Shown here: in pieces, positions 1 to 14,001 of the stretch
How positions within the stretch are numbered: the stretch's first letter is position 1
How the letters are laid out: each line of letters starts with the position of its first letter
Assembly: GCA_008931825.1 (NCBI GenBank)
Contig: QXVZ01008153.1
Span: forward strand, 169,411 to 233,410
Direction: 5' to 3'
Source of the DNA: Phallusia fumigata
Lineage: Eukaryota; Chordata; Ascidiacea; Phlebobranchia; Ascidiidae
DNA: 64,000 nt
Program-made: the position numbers and the translations under genes
Notes under the pieces: model-generated
What the model saw: the letters and a program-made list of their open reading frames with translations, nothing else
Told to the model about the DNA's origin: nothing
Databases searched by the model: none

Positions 1-215
1 GTGACAAAGGCGTAAACATAATTCTTATCACCAACCACTAACTGCGATGCTTGCATGCATGGCCCTTGACAACAAGGGCAATGTAATTTTTTATCCTTCA
101 AAATTGTCTAGTACCCAGACGTGGTCTAGACAACGGTCGCTTGGAATCATGATCTCAGGTTTGCAGATCATCTAAAAAAGAATAATTGTAATTGACGCGT
201 TTTCTACACCTAGAA

Positions 216-441
216 CAGCGCTTCCCAAATTAGTCGGGCAACAATTTTTGTGGGTCGCGGGTCCACTAATTTCCCACAATGTGTTGCATCTGTAAAATTT
301 ATAGTTGTTTTTGATTTCTAGTATAACTCTTTTAACAAATGCTATGTGTTGAAGTGCCCTTTTTTCCATCAAAGTTTAGGAGTCGCAAAAAAATTTAAGA
401 AATCAAAAGGTGTCGCAGACCAAAAAATATAAGAAGCCCTG
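216..441. mobile_element. hAT-like MITE, 226 bp
   Basis: The ends CAGCGCTTCCCAAATT and, inverted, CAGGGCTTCTTATATT match at 12 of 16. They are flanked by 8-bp direct repeats ACCTAGAA (208-215) and ACCTAAAA (442-449), seven of eight alike. CAG...CTG termini plus an 8-bp duplication define the hAT superfamily. No coding capacity. Confidence 0.65.
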
Positions 442-3400
442 ACCTAAAAAACTCTTAAGGTACACAATTCATTGTTAAAATCGTCTCAATAAAACCGCTG
501 TTGTTGTTATTGGGAATAACTTGAACCGGCGGCGTAAACTTATACGTATGAAATAAACATACTGAAAAAAGATCCGTCATTAAGTTTGCAATTACAAATT
601 CACAAAGAGCAATTATTGGAACCATTAACATGAAGTTGTTGATTGGAAATTCCTTGTTTACCGCACAACATTGTTAAACTTGGTGTCGAACCAATTAGTT
701 TGTGTAATGCTGTTTGGGTCTGATTTTAGAAATCAAATCAAATCAAATACTGCTGTGCCATTAGTTGTAGTAATCAAAGGCACCCCTGCAATTTGTTATT
801 TGTGTGAAAATGCGTCCGGAGCCTGAAGCAACACGACTGCGCTGATTGCTACAGACTCACAGCAATAACACTCGGAGCAGTCGCATGTGTCAGCTTCGCT
901 GTGTGTTTTTGCTGGAGTTTGTTTTAAAATAGGCTTGGGTTTGCTCCAAGAGTGACAAAGAATAAAGTTGTTTGGCAGTGAAGCGGATTAAATGGGTATC
1001 AGCTACTCACAGGAAATTTCACTTTTAAAGTTAGTATTGTTTATATTCAGTGTTTTTTGGGGGCCTGGTTTCTTTCTTCCCTTAATTAAACGACTCTGAG
1101 TTAGTGTTTTTAAGTGAAATCTTTAGTGTTGAGAAGAGAGTTCTTGACGTTCTGCAAGCCTAACGTTGGTTATCGTAAACGTATTTTAAACCCGTTTCGG
1201 GCCCAACGTTTTCAAAGAGTAGTTAATTAAATCATAAATAATTAAAATAGGATAAAATTGCAATGTTTGTTACTTTTGGTGCGAATTGAGCTTAAAAAAA
1301 CGAAAGTTGTTTCAAAAACAGCCAGTTACCTTCAGGGTTTTGTAACATGTACGTATTTATTTACTGCAAGTTTCCTGCTCAACAGTACACCTTAGTGGCC
1401 AAATATCAGTTTAACGCAACTGCTAGTGGGCGTTGGTGATCCAAAAAACTTTTCCGGAATGTTTAAAACGTTTGACGTAGAGATTGTTTAGATTAAATTT
1501 ATTAAAACTGGCAAATATTAACATTATAGTGCAATTTTATTCAAAAAACAACAACTTTCTGATTTAACAACAGAGATAAAAAAAAAAATTTATTTTTTAG
1601 CAACCGTTTTTGTAGAGGTCACTCCAGTTCAATGCTTTGTTACATCACGCCAAAAGAACGTCCAATCACAACTTTGGCCAACAAACACACAAGGCTGTGA
1701 CTTTTGCGCGTTTCAGGTCAGTATTTAGTATTTACTGGGATTTAGTAAGGCATAGTGACAATTTTCTCGCATCGTGTGAAAGTAAAAACTTATTACCGTA
1801 ACTTCGGACAGCTGTATGTTGCGTTCTGCATAACTAACAATGCAAAGTTGAGACGATTGAGCTATTGTTTGATAACAATCCAATTGTGTTGTAAAGTGTC
1901 TTTTGTAGCAGTTGCCAAGCTAAGCCAATAGTTTATGTGTGCTATACCCTTTTATGATGAATGAACTGGCTTTTAATGCAAGTTTATACGGTACATATGT
2001 TGTTTTGAGTATAATTGTTAATAAAATACTATCAAGGCGATTTAAGCAGGATGTAAAGTGGAAAACACCTAGAGTTGTGGTGTGTTTTGGTTTGTTTTGT
2101 TTCATGCTGATTGTTGCCATAGCTTTCAGTGGGTGTATGGTTTTACCATGCTTTTGTAAAACAACTGTTGTTCCACTACCAGAACATCCAACATCATTAA
2201 AGGAGGTTTAACGTTACCTGCATTGAACATAAAAAAAGAAAAAAAGTGGATAGCAACACTGTCTTTCTGACCCGACTTTTCAAGGCTTGAAAACCGAAGG
2301 TAAGTGTAACAGTTTAATGTTTCACTTCAGGGTTTGCGCGATTTCCATTTTTTCAAACCACAGGTTGCATAACACTTTTGCTTTACTCCGGACATACGCG
2401 CATTCCACAGGGTCTTAGCGCAAACCCGTGAACTAAACACGGTTCCTAGCACATTAAAAACACCTGCAATGGGTGGCCTTGGCGATTAAATTTCCCCCTA
2501 ACTCACCTCACAAGGCTACTTACTGTCTCCCATTACCTAATGGTTCGATTGGAAAAAGATGACTTTTGGCTTTTGGCATGGTAACAGTTGCAAAGTGCTG
2601 TTTTGACTAGTTTCGCATTACGGCAATATGCATTCCAATTAACTGATAACTGCTGGCAAGAGAAGTTATCTCGGTGGCAAAAGCTGTCGCTAGCGGTGAT
2701 AGTGAGCTTATCGTTGTCGATAAGGGTGTGCATTGCTTCTGAAGGGTTTGACCTTAGCATTAACCTGTACTTTCACGCATAAGCTTTGCTTTGTCACTTG
2801 GTTCGCGGTACAGAAATATCTCCTCGACGTTGTGAATTGCACGATTGCAAGGGAGAAAGTTTAGAGGAAGTTTATGTTGGGTTTTGAACGGTTTCGAGGA
2901 AACCTATCTGTCGCAACCGATTCCTGGCAATTCACTGTTGAACTGGTAGATGGAGCTTTGAAAACACAATATACTGTAATTCCGAGTGTTCGAGAATACG
3001 ACAAACTGTTTTGGGATACGAAACCTTATTTATATTTAAACTATTCAGAATGTTATGTTTTCTTTCCTTTTTTAGTACTTTTGTAACCTTTGGCTTGTTT
3101 TACATTCACTTTAGAGCTGAAAAAAACTGTTTTGGACGTTAAGGTATTTACTAAAATAAATTGAATTTATGTTTGATTCTCCCCAGCTCTTCAAAAAAGG
3201 TCTGTTTTTGCTTGTAAACTTTCGCTTTGTTCTGTCACTAAAAGCCACTTCCAAAAATTTCCGCATATTTTGCCTTGTTTAACGATCGATTTATCGCCTG
3301 TTTGCGGCTTTTGATCTCACCCCATTAAATCTTCGATGTCCTTAAACACAGCCTCTTAAATATTTGATATTCCCGCCGAACTGATGATAGCCAATCACGT

Positions 3401-3901
3401 GTTACCTGACCCGAATAAGTAGTGAGGTCATAAACGCAATCTAGCGGTCTTTTCCGTGCCGGCAACATGACTCAAGGCATTATAGCAGCTTCACTGGACC
3501 TTTGGGACTATCTTGTTACAACTACTAGTCGTTTTAAGCCGGACATAATAATTTTATTGTTTTTTTAGGGGTTCAATTTTAGACGTTATATTAATAAATG
3601 ACGGTACTGAATTTGATGCAATTGTGCAGATGCGAGCCCTATCAAATTATCTGTTTTACTGTTTCGATTTTTTTCTATTAGTAATGCTTTTGTTAAACTG
3701 GACTTTTCACATGTCTGCAAATCAACAGCTAAGGTCAACTAAAGGATAACTTAACTGAAAATAACCACTACCGATGGTTTGTTCGAGGTAAAGCGATGGT
3801 ATTATCATTCTCCTTTTTATACCAAATATTAGTCAGAATCTTTGCGCTTTTGAAACATACGTAAAACCGATTTACTTAAAGACTTTTTTGTTGTGTTAAA
3901 C
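442..3901. other. No confident gene
   Basis: AT-rich sequence between two MITEs. Apart from the 1951-2211 ORF, the only thing noted is a minus-strand frame at 2533-2760 with several cysteines and a possible GTAATG donor, not supported by a linked exon. Confidence 0.4.
1951..2211 (+). CDS. Possible small membrane-protein ORF (86 aa)
   Basis: ATG at 1951 opens 86 codons with two hydrophobic stretches (YGTYVVLSIIV and VVVCFGLFCFMLIVAIAF), ending KEV. A GTAAGT donor lies at 2299 downstream. T-rich DNA readily gives hydrophobic chance ORFs, so support is weak. Confidence 0.2.
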   Translation, partial: FMMNELAFNASLYGTYVVLSIIVNKILSRRFKQDVKWKTPRVVVCFGLFCFMLIVAIAFSGCMVLPCFCKTTVVPLPEHPTSLKEV

Positions 3902-4083
3902 CAGTGATTCTGAAAGTGTGGTCCGCCGCCCCTCATAGTGGTCCGCGAAAAGATGACTTCAACTCATTGGTTTATAAAATCGCCTGTTTAAGAGCATGTT
4001 AGAATGGAATTCTGTTTGGTGGTCTTCAGAAAAAAGTTTGATGATAAAGTGGTCCTTGGGCTAAAAAAGTTTGAGAAACAATT
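3902..4083. mobile_element. hAT-like MITE, 182 bp
   Basis: The left end CAGTGATTCTGAAAGT and the inverted right end agree at 11 of 16. The flanks TGTTAAAC (3894-3901) and TGATAAAC (4084-4091) are seven of eight identical. The interior has GTGGTCCGC and GTGGTCC segments common in this kind of element. Confidence 0.6.
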
Positions 4084-4978
4084 TGATAAACTGATGGGGT
4101 GTTATAATTAATTTGAAATATGTGGCTTTGCAATCAGGAAAATATATGGAAATGTGTTAAAACTGTTTGCTTGCGAAATCGCGGAAAATTTCTGGAATGC
4201 ATCTTTTTTATACTTACACAATTTCATCCCCTATGCAGAAATCTATTTTGAAATCTGAAACTGTGTTTAAATCGTGTGATATAAAAATCACATGACCATT
4301 TCAATAATTGACAATTATTTGTATATTGGATACTTTCGCATGGAATCAAATCCAATAAATTTTTGGTGCCAGAAATGGTGTACAAATCCCTGGAAATGCA
4401 AATTTCCTCGCAACAACGCACATAAAACCCTAATTTCACGCAACATTTAATTTCCGTAGGACCATTAAACACAAATTTCGACCGCTAAGTGTCAAGCCCA
4501 AAGTGTCAAGTTGCGCTTGTAAACCAACCCGTCCTGTTCCATGCAGCGCTGCCTTAGATAACATCAATGTTCGCAGCAATCAAATACTCATCTTTTGTCG
4601 CTGGGTGATTCGGCCTTGGGGTTTCTGTGGTGAACGGCTGCACCACAGTGCTGTAATACCCGAGTGTTATCATTACACGGCGTGCTCTGTATATCTTACG
4701 GCGCCGCATCACGTCGACGTGTGTATACTGATATGGCAATTGACAAGGTTTTTAATGCACTGAGGAATGCACGCTTGGGTTTATTTGGCGGTGAAATCAG
4801 CAAACACACCAAACGTCTATTCTGATTTTTTTAAAGGTGATGTTAAAATTGAGTTTTTGTAAACTTGTCCGAGATGAAACGCAAGGCTGCTAGTACGCAG
4901 CAGCACGTGCTTGCGTAAAAACATGCTGAAAATTTGGGAGGAGCCAAGGAACCAATCTTAATGTAAAACTTAGAACTT

Positions 4979-5085
4979 TATTTCCAGACGAAGCCTACCC
5001 TAATTTACAACTTCAAATTTTGCGGGGAGGGGTAGGGGCATGTCCCCTTACGACAAAAATTTAGGCCCTGGCTACGCCCCCAAAA
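4979..5085 (+). repeat. Interspersed repeat copy A (GGGGAGGGG / GGCTACGCCCC)
   Basis: CCAG-GAAGCCTACC, a TAATTTACAA block and GGGGAGGGG...ATG-CCCCTT also occur, inverted, at 31019-31093. It ends in GGCCCTGGCTACGCCCC, a terminus often seen on non-autonomous DNA transposons. A shorter relative may lie at 6507-6550. Confidence 0.45.
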
Positions 5086-6654
5086 CCATCACTGCCATTG
5101 CGCAATATCACGAGTTGTAGTCAGAAGCAATATCGTGCTGAACAGCGCTTGGAAGGCGAAATCCCCAAATTTCGCGAGACGTGTCAAGTTGCAAAAACGC
5201 TTAAGTGACAGCATCGATTAGCTGAACATCTGCGCATACTTGCATTATTCAAGGTGGTGCATGTTCGATATTCTCGAGACATTTTCATTGTCTGACTTTG
5301 CGCGATAATTGGTTGCTCGACCCCAACCTCAACATGAAATCGGAAAGTTTGTTGTCACCCGGCATTGCCCGAAACAACAAACTTTAACCCCCAAAACACG
5401 AAACTATGAGTCATAGTTTGTGCAACATTTTGATCGATGCAATTTGGATGCCGCTAAAATGTCGGATTTTGTGTGAGGAGCTATTTTCGGGACCGTAACA
5501 ATTATTCGCATTAAACTTGGGCAACATTATTTATAAACCACTGCGTTTAACAATTTTTGATTGACGTCCACCCAAAAATGATCTTTATAAAAATACATCC
5601 GACGTCTTCATGGTTTTCGCAAACAACCAAACTGGTTCCACCTGCCAACAAACACAAAACAATTAAACCTAATCGATCAGGCAGACAGAACAACAACAGA
5701 ATTTGCAGCTGCACAGAAAAGCTCTTGTGTTTTTTAATTTAAAGAGGAAAATATATTTCCACTAATTAAAACTATTGCGTCGTATCTGCCCGGGGGGTGC
5801 AGCTTGAAGGTTTTTGGATAGGATTATTAAAAATGCGGGTCGAAGATCCCAAAAATAATTGGCTTCTAGGCTTGTTAGTTCATAAATTCCGCAGCTGGTT
5901 TGCCCATTCGACGTACGACTGTCAGTCGTAACAAACGACCACCCTTTCCATGCGTTTTGATGTGAGCGTACCATGTACCATACCTTTTGATAATTTTTGC
6001 TGCGTACTGTACTACCATCCATTGTCACGGATGGAAAAAGGTACGGATTGAGTCGCGTGTACCACGTACCTTATTGCGAAGGGCGTTCCATGCCACTGTA
6101 CCGTACCTTTTTGCAGGTTTTTACTGCGTTTCGTTCAGTGGCGCAAATTCTCTAAAATTATTGGGTAGACTTTTGTTCTCATGAGTAATTTTTGTGCAGA
6201 TGACGTCATATTGAAAGTTATGACGTCACAATACAGATTTTTATGCCGCAAAAAATGGGTTACATTTCGGCTGAGACGGTCTTAAAACGTCGTTAAAACT
6301 ATTTACCATCGCCTAACTGTTGCAAAAGTATTTGAAAATTGCTAAAATTGTTTCGATGCAACAGTAAACCAGATTTGAACCCGCTTTAAACAGTAAAACA
6401 AGATCTTGGGTTTCATGCTTAATAAAATAAATCCGTAACATTTTTTTAAAACAATCGAAAAAATATTGGGAGGACAAACGAACGCCCAATCAAAAGTCCC
6501 CCCAACCAAAATTTTGTGGGGGACATGTCCTCCCGGGATTTGCGCCCTTGGCACCGTACCAACATACCGTGCTGCCATCCTTGAACAGTACTATAGTCAG
6601 GCGAAATGCGGAATAAAACAAAAAAGATAAGTAAATTCAAATAGGATTCTAGAC

Positions 6655-6953
6655 CAGAGCTCTTCAACCTCTTTGACATCATGAAAACCTTGAGGTAGTT
6701 TGGCAAATATTGCAAAACCCCCATTAAATAACTTTAGAAACTACAGTCGGCACTCTTATGCAAAGAAAAAACATGCATTTTCCAAAACCGTTGTCCGCAC
6801 ATAAATGCAGTGTAGTTTAACAGAATTATTGCAAAGCATTTAATGTTGTTGTTTTCATGACTTAATGACTTAGGGCTCGGAACTGACGGAACCCCTGTAT
6901 GTGCTTCCCGGAACACTATGATGGTTCCGCGGATCCACGGTTGAAGAACCCTG
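6655..6953. mobile_element. hAT-like MITE, 299 bp
   Basis: The left end CAGAGCTCTTCAACCT and inverted right end CAGGGTTCTTCAACCG agree at 13 of 16. Flanking 8-bp repeats are TTCTAGAC (6647-6654) and TTCAAGAC (6954-6961). No transposase coding. Confidence 0.65.
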
Positions 6954-8735
6954 TTCAAGACATCTTGCAAAACATCCAATGTGCATAAATTACTTCCTGA
7001 TAAAGCTGTTAGTTGCTTACAATTTTGACTACGGTCAATGTTACATATTTTTCGGTAAGCGATTTGGGGTCTTTATAACTTGCAACTAAATCTTGTCAAA
7101 ACTATTGTTCTATTCCTTTGGCAAAAGCTTTGTTTTAGTTGCTGGTCGGCCAAAGGGCATGTAATGTTTGCCGAAAAACGTCCGCAGAGAGATAGAAGAT
7201 CAATTTGAGATGTTTCACTTGCCCCTACTTCCTTATTGGGCGTATTCGTTGCTTCGACGAAGTCATCAACTCGAAACTGTCGCATCAACGAATCTTAATT
7301 GGCTCCAACAGTCAAATGATCAGACACGAACAGTTGCCAACGGAACTTTCACACGCTTGCTATAGCCTTGACATTCGTCAGTTTCCTACTTGATAAAGAG
7401 CAGCGTTTTCTTTGATAAGATGCATCCGATCCTTGGTTGGAATTAAAGTGCGGCGATCCTTTTTTAGGAATTAAATTACTTGACAATAAACGCGCGAATG
7501 TAAAAGCTATGTAGTCGTTTTCATAATTTTTTTAACCAACTAGATCGAACCATACCGCCTCTTTAGCCCGCATTGAGCGTCCGGTAAACTGATCTCTTGT
7601 CACTTGTAAAGTTAAATTTATAAATTTTGCTTGGGACATGGGCGCGACATGAATAATCTACTGTACGGGATAATGGTAATTTTACATGTTCAGTTTATGC
7701 TAGAAGTTAAGTTTGTTGCCGTTGGTCAAAAGTTACCGTTTTTATTGCAAGATCTGTTCGTTGTTGAAAATGTCTTTTTCATTTGTGGTTGTAAATTGGC
7801 ACTGCATCATCGAAGAATCTCAAAAATGGCGTTAAATAAGCATTGGACGTTCACCACGTATGCTTAACTGCTGCCTTCCAGCGGTCAAGTTTGGGGTGGT
7901 ACTTTGTGGTGATCCAACAGTATAACTTTCAACTTGGGAAAAAGATTGGTTGCTACAGTTTATCTACTTGTTTTTGTAAACTTTATGCTGCATTCCCTTT
8001 TCGATATTTTGAAGTGTTATTTTAGATATACCACATTTGCTTTCACCTAAAGATCTCACGGTGTGCCAAAGTTAGGCGAATAATAGGTGGTTTTTAAAGC
8101 TTTTTTTTATGATGCGAAATTTTAAACGCTGTGTGGAATCAACGAGACTGTTCATGAAATCAGAGGGCGGGAAATTTATTGATTAACATTCACGACGACG
8201 GGGCAAGAAAAAGAGACAACCGCTGTAGTACGTAAAATTCAAACACAAAACAACGACGGCATAATAAATAAGAAAACAAAAATCGACGCATGAAATAGGT
8301 GGCCCACATCAAAGGGAATAAGATGCAAATTAGATATGTTTTTGTGTCAATGGATTTCTTTTATTATTTGTTTCAAACAGCTAAAATTGCAAAAGCTTAT
8401 AATCCCGTTTTAAATGTGCCAAGAGGAATCATAAATGAGGTATGGTGGTGAAACAATACTGCCGATATGCGAAACTGGCCACTGTGCTTGAAAACGAAAA
8501 ATGCTGAGATTCAAACGTTCCGCTGGAATGAAGACAAATAGGAAACTCACCGAACCGTGACCAAAAAGCACCAATCAGCGGCGGCTAGGAAAAACTTACG
8601 CGGTGTGTAAACTTCGACGACAGAACAGGTAAAGAACGCACGCACACAAAAAGGTGTAACAACATAAAAAATAAAACACTCTGAACTGAAGAATGGTGAC
8701 GCGATCGATCGATGACGTAATGCAAATCTGTGACG

Positions 8736-11700
8736 TCACCAGCAGAAACGGCTGCACGCGCGACACGAAACGTGAAAGCTGCGTCGCGACGATCGCTTTA
8801 CAATTGTGTGCAGGAGGCCGTTGGAAAGTTCCTCTGAAAAAGAAAAATTATATTTAATTTTTTGCTTCTTACGAATATCGTTAAAAAAACAGTTATTGTT
8901 CAAAGGTAGCAATTTGCGTCAAAACGAATTCGAGTAGCTAATTTTTTTCGCACGGTCGCGCTCTTGCATAGTCGTGGCCATGCCTGAAGGCTACATGTAA
9001 ATGCTATTCACTTGGAGGTTTTAGTATGTACGGATATTGGCGCTTTAGCGATTTAGGCGGCTCATGTGTGTGGCATTCGCTTTAAAGTGGTTACTGGCGT
9101 GGCACAATCGCGGCGGATTCATTTTGATCAGCGGATTAAACTTGTGTATCGTCTCACGCGCTTTTTATTCAATTCCTAGACTCACTTTGAAGTTGCGAGG
9201 CCGAACGGATTTAACCTTCACGTTCGCACTGTCAAACTCAACCACGTTGTTGGATCTTTTGATTCGGCCACGGAAACTGCAGTATCCAAATCCAGCCGTA
9301 CTGTGTACAACCAGCACCGCCTGATCTCGATACCATCGCATTTTCCTGCAGCATTGTAAACTACATTTGTCGAAAATGTCACCCTCCCCCCACTGAAGAC
9401 GTCCCCGTTTGGATCCGATTACAATGACGTGGGTAGGCGACAGTTCGGCCTAGGGGGTAAACGGCAATTACTGCGTTTTTCCGCCACGAAAGACCCTCCC
9501 TAATCCGACGTTTAGCGAAAGTCGATCCCAAGCACTGTCGAAGCGTTGCAGCCGCTTTTTTCGCCTAGATGACATAATTCCAATACATAGGGCTTGTTCA
9601 CTACTACAAATCGCTGTTGTTTGGAAAGGTCAAATGCTGTTATTTGTGAGTGCTCACGTCAGAGTTGGTTAACAACGTGTAGCTGTAGACATTTTACCGC
9701 TCACGTGTGCTGTTTACCTGGCGCTATGTTATCAAAGCCTTTTTGTTGCCCGTCGTAAGAAATTGGCCCTGACAAAATAATATCCCTAACCGCCATTGAC
9801 TTCCTTAATTAACGAAAACTAAACCATGAGCTTTTTGAACCTTGCGTGCAAAGCCGTGGTATATTATCGCTCCTTGGACTACCAAATTTTGTTTCGCTGT
9901 TTACACTACAGATTTCAACGTCAAAACAAGCGTTCAATGCCCTGAAAAATGCCCCTGAACCTCTTGATCCCAGTTCCCTTAACAAGCGCACTTGCAAAGC
10001 CGAGGCTGAACGTCCAGTTGTTTGTGGCACGGGTCGCTTGGTGTCAAAGCCCCGTGCGGCAGTAATTCGAAGATGACCTCGCCGCCCGCTCGCGATTGAC
10101 CGACGAAAAAGAGCGCGCCGCGTCTTAAAAGTTAGGCGCAAAATCGCCAGGTCAATGCCAACAATTTTCAAGCGAATAGTTTCCCCCGAAAATTGTCGGC
10201 TGGAAATTGTTTGCCGTGGAAGCGCAGTGCCCCCTCAGTTTATCGAAGGCAGTCGGGCTGTGATTGATTTTACGATGTCAGATCGTTTCATCGCCCTTTT
10301 ATGCCCGATGTAGACCGCCTAAAGTTAATAGTCGCGAGCACGTCGCGTATTTACATGCATTATTCAGCGCCCGAACCGCACCCGGGTATCTCATTCTGTG
10401 AGCCACGATTTATCAACATGGGTTGAATAACTCTCGGGCACACAGAGAAATAGGCGCCGCAGCGTAACTACTTCGCGCTCATCGCGGCTTTGGTGTTTTC
10501 CTGTATATTATCACATTTAAAAAAACTAGCCTTGATCTGTATCGCTTGTCCTATTACAAGGATGGAAATTAAAATGTCACAACATCTTCCCGCGGAAAAG
10601 TGGTTATATTAGGTGCGCCAACGTAACGACGTGAATTAAAACGTCACAGTATACCGAACTAATCCTCTGCCATATTATATTGCATTTTTTGAGACTTCTT
10701 TACAATAAAAATCGCATTTTAAAATGTTTCGATCAGATATTAACAATTGAAAGGCGAACGCAATGCATTTCGACGATTGGTTTCAATATCTTTGTCACAA
10801 AACGCGTGAAAAATCAGGAAACAACTGTATTTAACCAACATAAAATCACAAAGTTGCATTGGTTAATTTTGACCACAAAGTTATGCAATATCCGATTTTG
10901 TAGGGATTTCACACCGACCCCATTGGGCTTTGACCTTTTTCCAGGTCACTTTTTCTCCTACAGCTGTCTATTTCGGTGTTTAATTGATCACTTGGGATAA
11001 ATGTTGATTGCTTTTAGCGAGTGTTGGCCGATGTTTATCTGTCCGTGGGAACTTGTGCGCTCGCTAGAAGGACAGACCGTCCCGTTTTCGGCAGATTTGG
11101 CAATTTTATACCACTCTTGTTTCGCACTTTTTAAACAAATAAACATTTGTTCTTATATTGGATATATATATTAAATGCTATTTTGGCTGTTTTTCGCTTA
11201 GCGCCACAGATTTCGGTATTCACTGCTTTAAAAATTTGAAAGTCTTGCCACACGAATTAGACAAGTTATCGTTTACGCAAAGTTGCAAAATATTCACTAT
11301 CGGCTAGCGAAATGGAAGCGAATTTTTTTGAAACTTTTGTTGGTTGCCTACATCAACATTAAACAATCAACATCGACCCACCTTGATCAGAGATGCTGCG
11401 TTTGAGTAACCGTGGATTGCAGTAGTTGGACATGTAGGCGCATTTGAATTTGATCAGCCCTTCGCATTTGCTTACGCGAATCCTGCACAGAAAATAATTA
11501 GAATTAGCGAAAAACAATCGAATAGATAAAAAGGAATTTCAGGTGCCATTTTTATCGCATAAACAGTTGATTATTGTAAAAATACCTTAAAAAAAACTAT
11601 TGGAAAAAAAATGTTAGTTGCCTTTTTGTGTAGGTTTAATTCAATTTCATGTAATTTTGACAAAATTGTCAATTTTATTTACGTTTGAACGTGGGACTAT

Positions 11701-14001
11701 TAATTAAGTAACAAATGCAATAGATATTAGGCCTCTGAATACGCAGCAGTTCTTACCAAAATCGTGGAGAGTAGGGGCCCGCTTTCGTGGTGGCAATGCT
11801 GCAGCACAGTAAAATCACTAACACATAAACTGTGGGATTGCATGCTGTTCCTCGCAGCGTTGCAGGGGACTCAACCCGACTTAACCCCTCCGAAAATGAC
11901 CTTCGATGCGTTGATGTGTATTCCATTGCAGTATTTGAACGATAAACCGTATTCCGATACTAGGACCTTTAGACGTGGGCAGCAAAATCACTAATGCGGC
12001 TCGTTGTACGTTAAAACGGATCGGCTAAACTGATTTTAAAAACGCGGAGCACGTGCTTATAAACGCGCCCTTTGTTTCGTCATAAACCCCTTTTTTGCGA
12101 AACGCCGTCATTATTCCACCTTTAGACGCGCCGCAAAAAGGTCGCCCGGCTTTGCAGGCAGAAGACGCGCGAAAAAGGCAGAAACATCGGCGGATGCGGT
12201 CCCGAGAGCGGGCGGAGCGTTATCCCAACTCATCACTGCGTTTTGTCGTTAACAGGTAAAAAAATGAAGAACATTCGGTTCATCCCGGCCGAGGAAAATC
12301 GATTTTGTTCGTTTTTGCGACAAATTGCCCTGTCGTGCGATCGACATGAATTTGACACACTTGGAGTGATATGACGTACTGTGTGTGTCCACTGGGACGA
12401 TGTTTTAATGATGTTGTTTCTGTTTGCAATCTCTTTTACTCAGTCCCTTCATCAATCTTTTTCCGTTGACTCTTGTATTGATTTGGATCAGGTTTATAGT
12501 TGAGATTGGCATATGTGCTTAATATCAACATTGACTGTTTATCCACGATATTGCGTCTAACCGCAGATTCGAATTCGTGAGGCATGAAAATTTCTCTATA
12601 GTGGCTTTGCCGTTGGTCTGTCGTTGTCCTACCGGGTTTTGATTCCTTGATTTCACCTTCTAGTCGCCTAGAAAGAACAAGTTTTACGTCTTTTGCCGTG
12701 TCTTTCAATTTTTTTGCCGAAGCACGAAAGCCGAGGCGGGTGTCGAAATTGTGCATTGGAATTCAACGCACTTTTTCGCCGTACCCTTTTGCTTTTGTTT
12801 TTTATTCTTTCGGTTAAGAGCCAGACGCTTGATCTTGTTGTCTGTCGTCTCATCGAAAGGCCTGCATTTCGCCAAACAGAAGCAAGTAAAATGTGACCGC
12901 TACAAAGGAATTTCACCAACAAGGGGGTCTTCTTTATACACAAGTTCCCATTTTGGCCCATTTTTTTACAGGTTTTGCCATGTTAGTGGAAAACCAAGTA
13001 TTTATTCCGAAAGTTGCCAGCCCACCTAACGAAATCCAATTGAAGTGTTGAACTTTTTAGCGATAGCATGCGACGTGAAACCTAATGGAATCTACAATTT
13101 CCAGCGTGCCGACTGACGTTTATGAATATTTGTGTACAGAAGTAATACAAGCGCGACCCTAACCAACATAGGAGGTATGTTCACTCCTTAAAAACAGGGA
13201 ATAAAATACGTTCGTCCCCTGAAATTCTTAACATATTTGAAGCAGGCCAATTTTGGGGTTTTTTTTTCGTTTGTGGTGTGTACCGCTCTAGATTGACCCT
13301 GCGTTTTACTTTTGTTCTGGCGTGTCGACCACCGTGTAAAACAGGCTGACGTTTTAATTTTCCTGTCGCCATGTCGCACTTCGACTTTCACGTTTCATTT
13401 GACCTGCGTTTTCCGACGAAACCATACCGCAAAAATGCTTCGTTGCCGATGGAGGCCCAACCGACTAGGTTAGTAGAAAGCCAGCCTTCATTTGTCACCC
13501 GCTATTTGTGGTAAACTAACTTTTGACAATTTCATCCCATAGTCTTAACCTTGCGTAGTTTCAAATCTCCAAAAGTGTGCAAAAAGTGGATGGCCCATCC
13601 GAGCATGTCACTAAAACATTTCTAAAAATATTTGACAAGTTACTTTTAAGCCATTAGTGCGGTTGAGAAATGGAGTTATCCAGTTTTCAAAAAGCAATAT
13701 TTGTCGACAGTCATTTTTTCCTTTTTTTCTGACACTTAAAATCATTGACCTGATTAGGTCTAAAAGGATACTTTTGGAGCTAAGTACAAGCCTACACAGC
13801 TTGATTCAGAAACAAAAAAAAATTTTCACCAATATGAAATAAGTACCTTTGTCATTGTTTATTTCATTGTGTAGTTTATGATGTTTACAAATGCAATTCG
13901 ATTTTAAACGATCGGTTTTCATCAACTTACAGGCGTTGGTTCAGGAAAAAATGCTCCTGCCGGAGACGTAATCGAATAAGTGTAAACCGCTTGCTATCCA
14001 T
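8736..14001 (-). CDS. Possible five-exon gene, 179 aa, unidentified
   Basis: Candidate exons in order: 14001-13931 (ATG, GTAAGT donor), 12667-12440, 11798-11757, 11482-11382 and 8833-8736. They total 540 nt with consistent phases and a final TGA. The fourth exon is best supported: TTTTCTGTGCAG acceptor, GTGGGT donor, and a Cys-containing peptide (IRVSKCEGLIKFKC and YCNPRLLKRS). The last has an excellent TTTTTCTTTTTCAG acceptor and encodes SCRACSRFCW. The second encodes a soluble, charged 75-residue stretch. The cysteine spacing faintly recalls cystine-knot ligands, but no signal peptide is seen. This may be partly wrong in its first and last exons. Confidence 0.35.

Larger units (their letters stand above)
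4092..8735. other. No confident gene; repeats and MITEs
   Basis: Contains repeat copy A, GTAC-rich sequence near 5983-6130, two TGACGTCA octamers 20 bp apart (6201 and 6221), and a hAT-like MITE. TTTATT on the plus strand near 8170 could be the polyadenylation signal (AATAAA) of the possible minus-strand gene. Confidence 0.4.

Noticed and set aside
9809-10171. 120-codon minus-strand Arg/Ser-rich ORF in a GC-richer patch
   Set aside because: Composition follows local GC content; no domain, start context or splice linkage.
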